Source: Entomortierella parvispora
Taxonomy: Eukaryota > Mortierellomycota > Mortierellomycetes > Mortierellales > Mortierellaceae
DNA: 64,000 nt
Direction of reading: 5' to 3'
Assembly: GCA_963573315.1 (NCBI GenBank)
Contig: OY752142.1
Span: 744,001-808,000 of the forward strand
In this document: positions 48,188 to 58,065 of the stretch, one piece after another
Layout of the letters: each line of letters starts with the position of its first letter
Position numbering within the stretch: position 1 is the first letter of the stretch
Translations under genes and position numbers: made by a program
Notes under the pieces: model-generated
The model's database searches: none
Told to the model about the DNA's origin: nothing
Seen by the model: the letters and a program-made list of their open reading frames with translations, nothing else

Positions 48188-49219
48188 TGTCTGCTGTAAT
48201 GTATGTATCCGTCCTGTTTTGCTTTGTTGACCTGAAGCTGTCTCTGCGTGCAGCTGCTCCTGATCCTGATGATCCTGAGTGAAAACCTGACAAGGTGGGA
48301 GAGGGGAGAGTGTGAAAGAGGATCGAAGGTGGCTAGTGTGAAAATAGGTGGAGAAGGAAAGAAACGAAAGAAGCCTCCCAGGCTTGGGCGTATCTTTTAT
48401 ATTTTGCAAGCAGTGGGCGAAAACTTTGTCGGCCGTTCATTTTTTTTTTTTCGTTGTCCACTGTGCCTGAGCCGAACACACGGGACAACCGTGGCTGAAC
48501 AGGGGCATTGAACGTCCATGGAGGTCTTTCTCTCCAGGCTCGTGTTGCAAGATGGCTGATCGGGAAAAGGAGAGCCGAGATAGAGAGAGACGCTGGTGGC
48601 AAAACTGACCTCCGCATGTCCCCAAGTCAAGGATCTTTTCTTTGTCAAGGAAAATGACTAAAAGTACAGCCAGATTTCAAATTTGTCTCACGGACAAATG
48701 CTGCGTAAAGGATTTTTCATCATTCGCCCTTTCCCGACCGGGCCAATTGTCTTGCTTCGCAGCAAGCCCATGGATCGATGCACTTGATCAAAAAGAGGGC
48801 GGACCACACGCTGGTCTCCAGGACTGGCGCAAGAAAGACGAAGCTAACAGCACCCTGTGCCACCTTGGCTGTGAACAAAATTTCGGCGGCAGAATTGTCC
48901 CTAATCACAGTTCCACACACGTCTTGGCCAAGGGCGATTCAAAGCACATGCCAGGCTCTCCGAACATGCCCACACACAGCGGCGGTAGCATCATTTTCTC
49001 AATCTAGCGGTCTCTCCGAATGTGCACATTCCTCACTTTTGTTGTCACCTCCACATGCTCTCATAAACCCAATGTCTACCCTCTACAATCCTGCACCAGA
49101 TCAAGCAATTCAGCGCAGACGACGACGACCTGAATTCGAATATCTCTTTCTGGGTTTTCTGCACCTTTACTCCAATTATAAAATACAGGGTGGTGGTTGG
49201 GAGATATCTTTAATCGCCC
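48188..49219. other. Intergenic between alkaline ceramidase and GCN5
   Basis: About 1 kb. It holds the ceramidase promoter and the GCN5 3' UTR. A TATAAAAG on the minus strand (about 48392-48399) lies some 200 bases before the ceramidase ATG and may be its TATA box. No protein-like ORF. Confidence 0.4.
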
Positions 49220-51882
49220 TCATGACTCTTTCCACTCCTTGAGTTTGTCCTTGAACACCTTCTCCAACTTATTGGCACACTTCACATATGGAGTGGATTC
49301 ACCATTGTAGAGTCGACAGTTGTCAAAGATCTTTCTGCAGTCATGAGCGAAATCATCCAAAGTCTCGTAGACGTCCGCATCCACATTGGACTCCAGCGTT
49401 GACAGATCTAAAATAGAGCAGCGAATGGTTTAAAAACTGAGTACTTGCTTTTGTCACATCAATTCCAGTATAATTGCAATGGCAAACGTACCCATAGGAT
49501 CCTTAATATAAGAGTAATAGTCGGTGACTGCCTCCACATCCACGGGATGTAAAAATGGCCATGAGGAGGCGTCTTTGATTAGCTCTGCCACAATGTGCTT
49601 CATGGCGTTGTAGAATGGACCATGGACCGGTACTCGTGGTGTAATATCCATCAAAGGGTCCCATCCAGATTCCTCTATGAATCAGAAAAGGCTAGCGTTA
49701 GCAACCAGGAATCATCCAAGTGAAGTAAAGTGCATGTGCTCAAGAGAACTGAATGCCTTACGGATTCCTGGGACTGTCATTGGGTCGACTTCTTTAGCCC
49801 CACTCTTGAAGTCCTGCAGACCAGGGTATATGATATGGGATTTGGAGACCTCCTTGATTTTAGTAACAACAGCCTAGTAGAAATGCCCAGCATTAGTATC
49901 ATTTCCCTTAAAAACAGAGGAATACCATATAGAGCACAATCTACTCACCCGGCGCTGGGACTGAAGCAATGTGTTGACCTCCAAGTATCGGACTCTTGGA
50001 ACCATTGAACACTGCATAATAGTACCGCCTTCATAGTCCTTGATATAGCCCATCCAGATTGACCGATCCAGCGTAATCTCTTTTGTAAAACCCTACATCA
50101 ATTACCAAGACAATCCATGATTTAGCTAGATGGCGCAATTAAAACTTGGTTCACGGTGAAAATGCTTGCTTTCCATACCTGCTTTTTGAAATATCCAATG
50201 GCATAGTTATCAGCATACGTCAAGAAATGGCAGATGTCCGTGTTTTCCGAGATGTAATCCTTCAAATGGTTCATCAAATGGGAACCATATCCTTTAACCT
50301 GCTCTGTTGAAGTGATGGCGCAGAAAACGATTTCGGCAAACTTGCGAAGGTTGAATGGACGATAAGTAATTCCACCCAACACAATCAAGGGAGATTTGAC
50401 GATCGCCATGCTGCGGTGATTCCTATTGCGTTACGAATACATTAGCAAAAGGAGAGTGAGGTTGTCTAGAAGATGCAGTCACAGGGATTCTTACCGATCG
50501 TATACAAGTCGAGCAATATACTCTCTTGGCATCTTTGGCAACTGTTTTTGAAACAAGTTCTTCATGCCAGTAAGCAGAATCATGGAGTCGCGGCTTCCAT
50601 CGTTTGAAAACACTCTGAATTCAATGAGACCTTGCCGCTCTTCGATCACGGCTGGCTTTTCTTTTTTAAGTGGTACCTGCAGCCCAAACGAAACAAAACG
50701 TTGTAAGTCACTTGCAACCTCGCCAAGCACGCCACTGAACTTAATCCCGATCACTTACCTCGTCCTCATCTTCTGCTGTGTGAGCAACACTTGCTTCCCT
50801 GCTCTGATCTTGATCGTCCGCTTTTGTACTATCGTCGTCTCCGTCCTGTGGTGTTGACTCTCTGTTAACAGGTAAGGATGACTCTTGATCGTCGTTCACC
50901 TCCAATTTGATCCGCTTGGCATCGCGATCGTCTCCAGTCTCGACCTCATCCATTGATTTTTCATGCTTGGAGGAGAAGCTCGATAGTGCCTCACTACCAT
51001 CTTCCAGCGAAGATATCTCTCCGTTCAAGATGCCTACAGCGATGGCAGAGGGAAAAGTGAGTACAAAAGAATGAATACAGTACAAACAAGCAAAAAACTG
51101 TGTCTGCTTACCATTTCCATTTTCCTTGTGCTCTCCGTCTTGTGCACCCTCTTCTACATCATCGTCTATTGGAATATCTCTTGGAATGATTTGTCTGTTG
51201 CAAGAAAAGAGTCAGTTACTCAGTACACATTTCATAAATGAAAAATGCAACAAGGTATGCAGCTTACTTTCTCAGCGACTCGACATCTTCGTCCTCGTAC
51301 TCGAAATCCAGTAGCTTTCCTTTGTCCTGTGTTTGACGAGCGCAAGTCAATTATCGAATTTTTTTTTTCAATATTCTTATTTTTCGAATCATGGCAACGC
51401 TAGAGGAGATCTTCTCTTACCTGTAAAAGTTCATCCCGTCGAAAAGCTGCTCTTAGTCGACGCTCAAATTCCTCTCCAGTCCAGGGTCCGCCATGAAGAC
51501 TTAGCTTGTGTCCACAAGCGCAAGTGTCGACTCGTCCTAGGGTCCCTGCTGGCTTTGGCTTCCAACCTTGACAAGCGCACTTGTCTTCTGAAGTGCCCTC
51601 GTCACCTTCACCCGTTCCTGTACTGGTGGATCCATCGCAGGGACAACTCCGTCCGATTTTCATCATGCGTTCACTCATCGACAAACGGTCGATCGCTTTG
51701 TCTGCGGGAGGGTAGCTGATGCCATTCATAGTTGGTGTCAGAGGCAACTCTTCATTCTCCTGATCCCGTTCGACTTGGACCTTCTCAGTAACGTCTTCTG
51801 GTGGGGATGGCTGCTGTTGCTGCTGCAAGTGTTGTTGCTGTGGCGATTGTGGATCGTCCCCTTTGGGCTCTGCGTCGGCCAT
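49220..51882 (-). CDS. GCN5: Histone acetyltransferase GCN5
   Basis: Catalytic subunit of SAGA/ADA-type complexes, acetylating histone H3. Ten exons join in frame (51421-51882, 51268-51326, 51112-51194, 50759-51033, 50495-50676, 50179-50422, 49949-50092, 49762-49873, 49492-49674, 49220-49407), giving 643 residues. The GNAT domain (about 310-470) has [20 protein letters not shown] with the catalytic Glu384 and the acetyl-CoA loop VKGYGSHLM. The bromodomain (about 530-643) includes [20 protein letters not shown] and [18 protein letters not shown]. The N-terminus carries a cysteine cluster (Cys80, 82, 102, 104, 121, 123, His130) around [10 protein letters not shown], a piece of the PCAF_N domain known from animal GCN5/PCAF and absent from yeast Gcn5. 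Much of PCAF_N is otherwise missing. Acidic and Gln-rich stretches separate the parts. Confidence 0.93.
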
Positions 51883-52648
51883 GGCGAGATCTCTTTGATG
51901 GAACGACTCTAGGCTATGAGACAGTTGCGCGCTCTAAATGATGCGATCCTAATCGGCAAACAAGTGTACGTTCGAGTGGGTTTGGTCCGGTATGGCCAAG
52001 TTGTGCTGTTATTGAGACTTCCCGAGGCTGTTGGCTAATCCTGTGAGAGGCGGTTTTCAGGACAGAGGAGGTGAAGGACAAGATGCCATGGGCAAGAACG
52101 AACGAATGAAGGGGTCTTCATAATGAATCGAAACGAAGGTCCCAGATCACGTACGCAGAGCGTCACGTACAAAGACTTCCCCCTTGCATCTTTCCCTCCC
52201 ATGCAATGCATCGCTCTCTTTGTTCCCTTCGCTTCTCTTCTTGCCAACAACGCATCCATCCGACAAATGCCAGGCTCTGGAGATAGGTAGGCCCCCATTC
52301 CAACGCAGGACAATGACAACAACGCCCTTAACTCTGGAGCCAGGACTGCCACCATGTCGAATCCGTCGAGTGCCTCCCAAACGGGTTGACCTTTGTGATC
52401 AGCATTCATAGCATCCGCCTAGAATTTCATCGTTCCTAACCACTCGCTAACTCCTAATCGCGTGATATCTATTGCCGCGGTCTAGTAGAAAGCAAGCGAC
52501 TGGCGCAAGCGGACCCCGTCGCAAGGCTTCCCAGTGTAACTTCAGCCCCCATTTATTAAGCCAGTCGTTCCAGGCACCATGCCCTGTTCGCATCATCACT
52601 GACAAGATACCCGTCTCGTTCTCACTCCTTCTTATCTCGCAATAATAG
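51883..52648. other. GCN5 upstream region and possible first exon of the next gene
   Basis: The GCN5 promoter should lie here. On the + strand an ATG at 52354 (ATGTCGAATCCGTCG) opens ten codons up to a weak GT donor near 52388 and could be the first exon of the gene that follows; the resulting frame fits the next exon, but the donor gttgac is poor. Confidence 0.35.
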
Positions 52649-53224
52649 CAAACGCCTCGAACAGTGGTACCCCAGAGCTTGGAAAGACAAATAGTTCATC
52701 TGGATATGTGCCAGTGAATAACTTCAACTCGCAGGATGTGGTCAACCACTTTGACAGAAGTATGACTCAAAGGGAGAGGCCCTACCCCCCAACCTTCAAC
52801 ACTTTATTACGAACCCAATGAATGCATGTCGCTAATTCGCTTTTCATATTTTGTGTGTGTACTAGCATGGAAGGCAGCTAAGGAAAGCTTCCACCAGGCT
52901 GGGGCTGGCAACTCGGGTACATTGGATACTTTTACTTTGCATTGAATCATGACGGCAAATCTCCCAACTGTATAGGAAACTCATGCGATTATTCTCTCAA
53001 TGGGAAATAGCCAAGACTGAAATGTACAAGGGCACAGAAGCGATGGCGTGGGGAGTGGCACCAAAAGGTATGTAACAAATAGACCTTTCTCTCTTTTCTT
53101 TCATGAAGTAATGTCGTTTTGTTTGCCGTTGTCTAATCTTATATTGTCTTGGATTACAGGTACTCTCAGCACAGGCGCAGACTTTTTATCAGAACTCAAG
53201 AGGAAACAGCCTGTTGCACCTTGA
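52649..53224 (+). CDS. Small spliced protein with unresolved frame break
   Basis: Four exons are recognisable: 52649-52759 (SSSGYVPVNNFNSQDVV), 52866-52916 (TWKAAKESFHQAGAGNS), 52976-53067 (LMRLFSQWEIAKTEMYKGTE) and 53160-53224, which ends SELKRKQPVAP. Introns 1 and 3 keep frame. Between the second and third exon the available GT and AG leave the third exon one base out of frame, so the model as written is broken. The first exon probably starts upstream (see 52354). The sequence is clearly protein-like, with an amphipathic helix in the middle, but I do not recognise the family. Either a non-canonical splice or missing microexon lies in the 52917-52975 intron, or the copy is frameshifted. Confidence 0.5.
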
Positions 53225-53482
53225 CCAGAATCATGGGGCTAAACTGCAATAAATTCAATGACTTTTTTAAACATCGTCGGTGCAAGAACATTCTTGTTGA
53301 ATGAGGAATTATGTTTTTTTTATTTCAATTCCGAACTGTTATGATACAAGAGTGGGTCTACGAGCAGTGAGGGACTAGAGGCAAGAATGGATGTAACCTA
53401 GTACTCGCAGGGGTATGTGGGTGCAGAAGTGATCTGCGACTGTCAATTGAGCGAATGATACGAGAAAGAAAATCCGTGGTGA
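53225..53482. other. Convergent 3' region
   Basis: It lies between the small spliced gene and the Kre9-like gene. T/A-rich; a probable polyadenylation site for the + strand gene is near 53250 (AATAAATTC). No gene. Confidence 0.4.
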
Positions 53483-54544
53483 TTACAAAAGGTAGACGGT
53501 ACCAAACAAGGTCAAGGCAAATGCCATGATGTTTGGGCTCTTGGAATCCATGGCAGCGCTCACCTTTGCGGGTTTTGCGGCTGCTGGAGGGGCATTGGCG
53601 GGGGTTGCGGGCTTGTCGGCTGGGACAGGGTTTGGAGGACCAGCGGGCTTGGCATCAGCGGGCTGGGTATCAGGACTCTTGTTGAGTGGCATGGGCACGT
53701 CACCCATCTTTGGCATCTCCAATGGCTGTCCGACGTTGCTCTCGGATGAGCGGGGATCACCAGCCTTGACAATCTCAAAGTAGTGCGAGTACGTGTCGAG
53801 ATCGCCAGCGTGTGTGATGCGAATCGAGTAATCCGTCGCTGGGACGACGGTCGCGGGGACGGTCCACTGGAACATATTGAAGGACGAATCGATACCGGCC
53901 TTGATAATCTGGACCTCATTCAATTCCTCGGGAGGTCCTCGCATCAAATGGATATCGACTAGGGACATTGGCTTAAGGTTCTTGGCGTACAGTGGGTCGG
54001 GATTAGGACCCCAGCTGATCACATAGGCGCGGCCTTGTTCCCAGATACTGGCGCCATAGGGCTGGACCAACCACAAAGGACTGGCATAGTCCTTAGGGAT
54101 GTTGGGGTTTGTGATGGGGTTAGGGACGCCAGCCCCCTTCTTTCCATCTACAATGGGCTTGCCATCGTTGCCGATTGCAGGGTTGCCAACTGCGGGTTTG
54201 CCGACTGCGGGTTTACCGACTGCAGGTTGGCCGACTGCGGGTTTGCCTCCGGGTCCCTTCTTGGAAGCATCCTTGCCTCCTCCCCCCTTCTTCTCCTTGT
54301 CATCCTCTTCGTCGTCGTCGTCGTCGTCGTCCTCTTTGCTGCCGCTATTTTTACGGCCGTCTTTGTGGGCCTCCACACCATGTTCATTGTGCTTCGTTGA
54401 CTTTTGCTGGTTCTCGTGACGGGAAACTGCTAGAGGTCCACGCTTTTCAAGACTGTCGGGCTGAACGATTGAGAGCCTATGGATATCGCTGGCCACGACA
54501 GCGGCAGCGAGGCAGAGTACTGCTGAAAGGGTGACGATCTTCAT
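53483..54544 (-). CDS. Kre9/Knh1-like GPI-anchored surface protein
   Basis: A single exon encodes 353 residues. It has a signal peptide (MKIVTLSAVLCLAAAVVAS), a possible Kex2-type LEKR site near residue 35, then a Lys/Asp/Glu-rich stretch and a repeat of the unit GKPAVG/GNPAIG four to five times (about residues 98-124). From about residue 150 comes a domain like the N-terminal Ig-like fold of Kre9/Knh1 proteins, with SPLWLVQPYGASIWEQGRAY and SFNMFQWTVPATVVPATDYS and ending SHYFEIVKA. The rest is Pro/Ala/Lys-rich, finishing with a small residue followed by a hydrophobic tail (AFALTLFGTVYLL), typical of GPI attachment. Such proteins work in cell-wall beta-glucan assembly in yeast; role here is inferred from the domain. 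Confidence 0.8.
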   Translation of the reverse strand: MKIVTLSAVLCLAAAVVASDIHRLSIVQPDSLEKRGPLAVSRHENQQKSTKHNEHGVEAHKDGRKNSGSKEDDDDDDDEEDDKEKKGGGGKDASKKGPGGKPAVGQPAVGKPAVGKPAVGNPAIGNDGKPIVDGKKGAGVPNPITNPNIPKDYASPLWLVQPYGASIWEQGRAYVISWGPNPDPLYAKNLKPMSLVDIHLMRGPPEELNEVQIIKAGIDSSFNMFQWTVPATVVPATDYSIRITHAGDLDTYSHYFEIVKAGDPRSSESNVGQPLEMPKMGDVPMPLNKSPDTQPADAKPAGPPNPVPADKPATPANAPPAAAKPAKVSAAMDSKSPNIMAFALTLFGTVYLL

Positions 54545-55714
54545 GTTTCTCTAGTTGGAGGGAATCTCGATGGTGAAGAATGAAGTGCAGTGGAGGGGTA
54601 GATTGAAAAATAGAGAGAGAGATATTTCCGTACTGAGCTCTGGGGAGGTCTGGGAAGTTAAAAAAAATGGAAGGCGGAAAAGATGGGAGAAATGACAATC
54701 CAGTCTTACAGTCCATAGGAACGCGTAGGAATCAAAGGAATGAGAGAGGGTAGACAAATGGCTAAATGGGGGGGAGGGGTGCTGCTAATGCTACTGGCTA
54801 TTGGCTTTTCGCAATTATCGGGCCATACCACCTAGATTTTCTGTTTTTCGTGTCAGTCGAAAACGAAATACGGAATGAAGGCGAACGGAACAGGGCCTTC
54901 AGTTTGATTTCCTTGTCCCTCTCACATAGCAGAGTTCGACCGTCGAGCAATTGCACCTAGGGTCAAGGAAAAAGGAGGTCAACTGTCCACCAACCATGAA
55001 CCCCGCGTCGTTTGGAAGATGGAATTTGCATTCTGTTTGTGTGGGCCGAGAAAGAAAAAAAAATAAGAGAATCATTCATCGGTGCTAGTGGCCAAATCAG
55101 AGGCATGAGAGAAGTGAGAGGGGTAAGAAGGTCGTTGTTCTCTACAGCGGCACCGCGGTACTACTTCTATTCTTTGTCATTGTGTCCCACCTCTGTGTCA
55201 CTACGTGTAATCCACCACATGGCTAGTGACACCCTTACGCCTCCTTTGTGTTCCTGAGAAGCAATCGGACCAAGGACGGCTCACCCCGGAGGCGGAGAGA
55301 GTGAGATACAGGGGCAAATCGAGGCGTTCATGTTCTGCGGCCCTGGTCCATGTCGACTTTAGGGAGAGGTCCAAAGAATTATTTGGATAGACAAGCCAAG
55401 CCCATGCTTGAATACGCTATTTCGTCTCAAAGTCACAAATTCAGGACAAAAAAAGTCCCCTTCTGATGCAATGCGGCACTGCTTGCAGTGAAAGGACATT
55501 TGTGGGCGACAAGGGTGGGTGCAAGAAGAATGAACAGACAGCAAGTGTGGCACAGTCGCCTCCCTACACGATCCCGATCAAAAAAAAAAATTAAAAAAAA
55601 AATCCTCCCGCGCACGGTCAGATGAGTTGAGCTCATCAAAAGAGAGAACGAACTATTTTACGAAATTCCACGGAGACGGAGGAGGGGGGACAACAAGTGA
55701 GGGGAGAGAGTGTC

Positions 55715-55806
55715 TTCATTGCTCAATTGCAGTAGACAGAGTATCTTCTTTGCTCAATTGCAGTATCTTCTTTGCTCAGTTGCAGTATCTTCTTTGCTCA
55801 ACTGCA
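55715..55806 (+). repeat. Minisatellite of a 22-23 base unit
   Basis: The unit TATCTTCTTTGCTCAATTGC(AG) occurs three times in close succession, with a related first copy (TCTTCATTGCTCAATTGCAG). The copies differ at single positions (CAATTGC, CAGTTGC, CAACTGC). It lies in the gene-free region; no function is evident. Confidence 0.6.
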
Positions 55807-56659
55807 TGTTTTTTGAGCACTCCTCAAACACGGGACATGGTTGCATGGGTAGGCTCAGGACTCCACCCTCCTCCCCTCCATCTCTCTCACTGCGGATTGC
55901 GACGCTTGTTTGTGATCAATTGCTTCCATGACCTATGATTGGCCATTTGGCTCATTTCCCTTGACAAGGGTGTCTATGGTCAGCAGGGTGCATGATGCAG
56001 ATCAATGCAATTGACCTCTAGAATCCAGGTCGACGGTCGACTCTGGTTTTTTTTTAGCAGAGTGCACAATTGACGTTAATAGACTGAGGACTAATGATTG
56101 GTAACGAAAGCCTGACTGCTTCTGCGGTGCCTCTGCATGCAATCGTCCGAGGAACGACCAGGGTCGAGCCACCAGTCTGTCTGCCGTGCGTCCAAAATAG
56201 TAATTCGTATTTTTTACCGCTGCAGCTGAGAGCGTGACCTGGGATGGGAAGCGGAGGCGACTACGGCAAGAGAGGAGGCTGGAAAGTCCAAAAGAGCGGT
56301 TTTTTTAGGGTGCTTTCCCTTGCCCTTCTCCGTCCCACAGTGCCTGTCGTGTCAGCCCTGATTTGTTGATTTTTTTTTCCTTTTTTTCTGCCATGTGTGA
56401 CAAGGACTTTACAACCCACCCATCCATTATTAGATTTTTGTTGTGTTTGCTGTCTTCCCGTTGTGTGTTTGCATCCGTCGTTACCCCTTCGCCTTCTGCG
56501 GCTGTCAACATGAACCTGCCCTGCATTGGCAATTAACTGCGTCCCTGTGAATAGAATCATTCTTGTAACCCTTTTAGGATATTTGTCAAGACGATCCGCA
56601 TGATCTGTTTTAATGTCTTCATACAAACCGGGCTGTGCGACCCTGGCCATGGTCCAAAC

Positions 56660-56667
56660 ATATATAA
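56660..56667 (+). promoter_or_regulatory. Probable TATA box
   Basis: TATATAAA is followed by a pyrimidine-rich leader of about 270 bases before the ATG at 56944. Confidence 0.45.
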
Positions 56668-56943
56668 ACCCAGCATTCCGCCACTTTTCCGTTTTTTCAT
56701 TCAGCTCTCAAGAACCCAAAAAACCGAAGCAATTAGTCCAAACAACGATCGTCACCTCTACCCTTCCTTCACCCCTCTTTTTATCTTCAACACCCCGCGA
56801 ACGATCCAACGACTCTCTCGTACAAGCTGCCCCTGTACTCCATATACAAGTTTCACCCCCTCCTACTCCGCAACTCTGTCGATCCTACGATTAAACTCTC
56901 CGACGAGCAACCTCCTGACCTATCTACACACAATCCATACACG

Positions 56944-57363
56944 ATGCCAGCTGCCACCATCAACCGAGATCGTGCCGTCACCCAGCAGCAGCATCTTCGT
57001 GACTTTCAAAACCAATTGATCCGCCCTGGCACTGACGATCAATGTACCTTCTCTGCAACACAACAACCAGGCTGCGACTCTAACGATCCTTTCTCTGATC
57101 CTTCGATCCGCGGACCATCCTCGATTCTCTCCTCTGGATCTACGTCTAACCAGGCCATGGACGACTTGATGATGTCCCTCGCCCTCGATGAGAACATGGA
57201 TTTGTCAAAGTTCAGCAATGCCTCCCAAGGAGGCACGACAGGACTCTCCAGTGCCAATTGCGACCCCAATGGCATGCCCATCTTGAACGCGATGGACAAT
57301 CGGTCAGGAAACCGGCCGGCCAACATTGAACAGACTCAACTCTTGTCTGGCTCTCGCCCTTAA
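56944..57363 (+). CDS. Small Ser/Asn-rich hypothetical protein
   Basis: A single exon encodes 139 residues in good context (ACACG ATG CCAGCT). The protein is polar and probably disordered, with a Gln/Asp-rich start and a Ser/Gly-rich middle. One short helix-forming stretch, AMDDLMMSLALDENMDLSKF, near residues 70-90, is amphipathic and acidic and could be a binding motif. No known domain, signal peptide or membrane segment. A clear TATA box, a long leader and a T-rich 3' flank with many TTTTATT-type signals support a real transcription unit. Function unknown. Confidence 0.55.
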   Translation: MPAATINRDRAVTQQQHLRDFQNQLIRPGTDDQCTFSATQQPGCDSNDPFSDPSIRGPSSILSSGSTSNQAMDDLMMSLALDENMDLSKFSNASQGGTTGLSSANCDPNGMPILNAMDNRSGNRPANIEQTQLLSGSRP

Positions 57364-58065
57364 ATCCGATTCCCCTTCCTTTCTTCGCATTTGTTTTATT
57401 CTCACCTCTACTTTTTTTATTGCTTTTCTGTTGATTCTTGCCTCTATTTTTTTTTAACTACCCTCTTTTGCTTTTCTTTTCGAAACTCACGACATTTTCC
57501 ACACACACACGACTTCTCTGTACTCTTCTTTCTTGTAATTGTTTGTTATGCACAACCCTGCTTCTCTTTCGTTTTGCTCTTCTGTCTTGTATCAAAAAAA
57601 ACTATCCGCCATCCCCCTCCTCCCCCGAATGTCAACAAAGTGGGAAAAGGTCTGGGCGAAGGGCACAAACAACCGGCTGAGCCAATCTGGACTTTTGGGG
57701 TTCACAAATTCACAAAACTCTAAAATGGGCCCTCTCATTCGCTGGAGGGCACACCTGACCGCAGCACCCAAAAATAGATTTCTTTTTTTAAATTGTTTGC
57801 TCGATTTGGCATGAGTGTCCGATCGCTTTTTTTTTGGGTGATCGATCTGCCCAACTTGCTCCTCCTTTTCTCCTCCTTCTTTCCTCTTTCTTTCCTCTTT
57901 TCTCTTTCTTTTCTCCTTTTGCCTTTTCCTCCTTCCTTTTAGAACTAAATAGAACCTTTGAAAGATATATAAAAAAAATATAATACCCCTTGTCGAACAA
58001 ATTGCACACACACACCTACAGTCTTTTATTTCACCACATTGAACTCGCTCCGTCAGTCTCTCCTC
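57364..58065. other. Convergent 3' region with pyrimidine tracts
   Basis: It contains both 3' UTRs. T/C-rich runs at 57400-57490 and 57860-57940. No gene. Confidence 0.4.

Larger units (their letters stand above)
54545..56943. other. Long intergenic region
   Basis: About 2.4 kb with no gene. It holds the Kre9-like promoter, the minisatellite listed separately, A-runs at 55583-55602, and on the + strand a TATATAAA at 56660-56667 that is a good TATA box for the gene that starts at 56944, about 280 bases downstream, with a C/T-rich leader. Confidence 0.45.
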
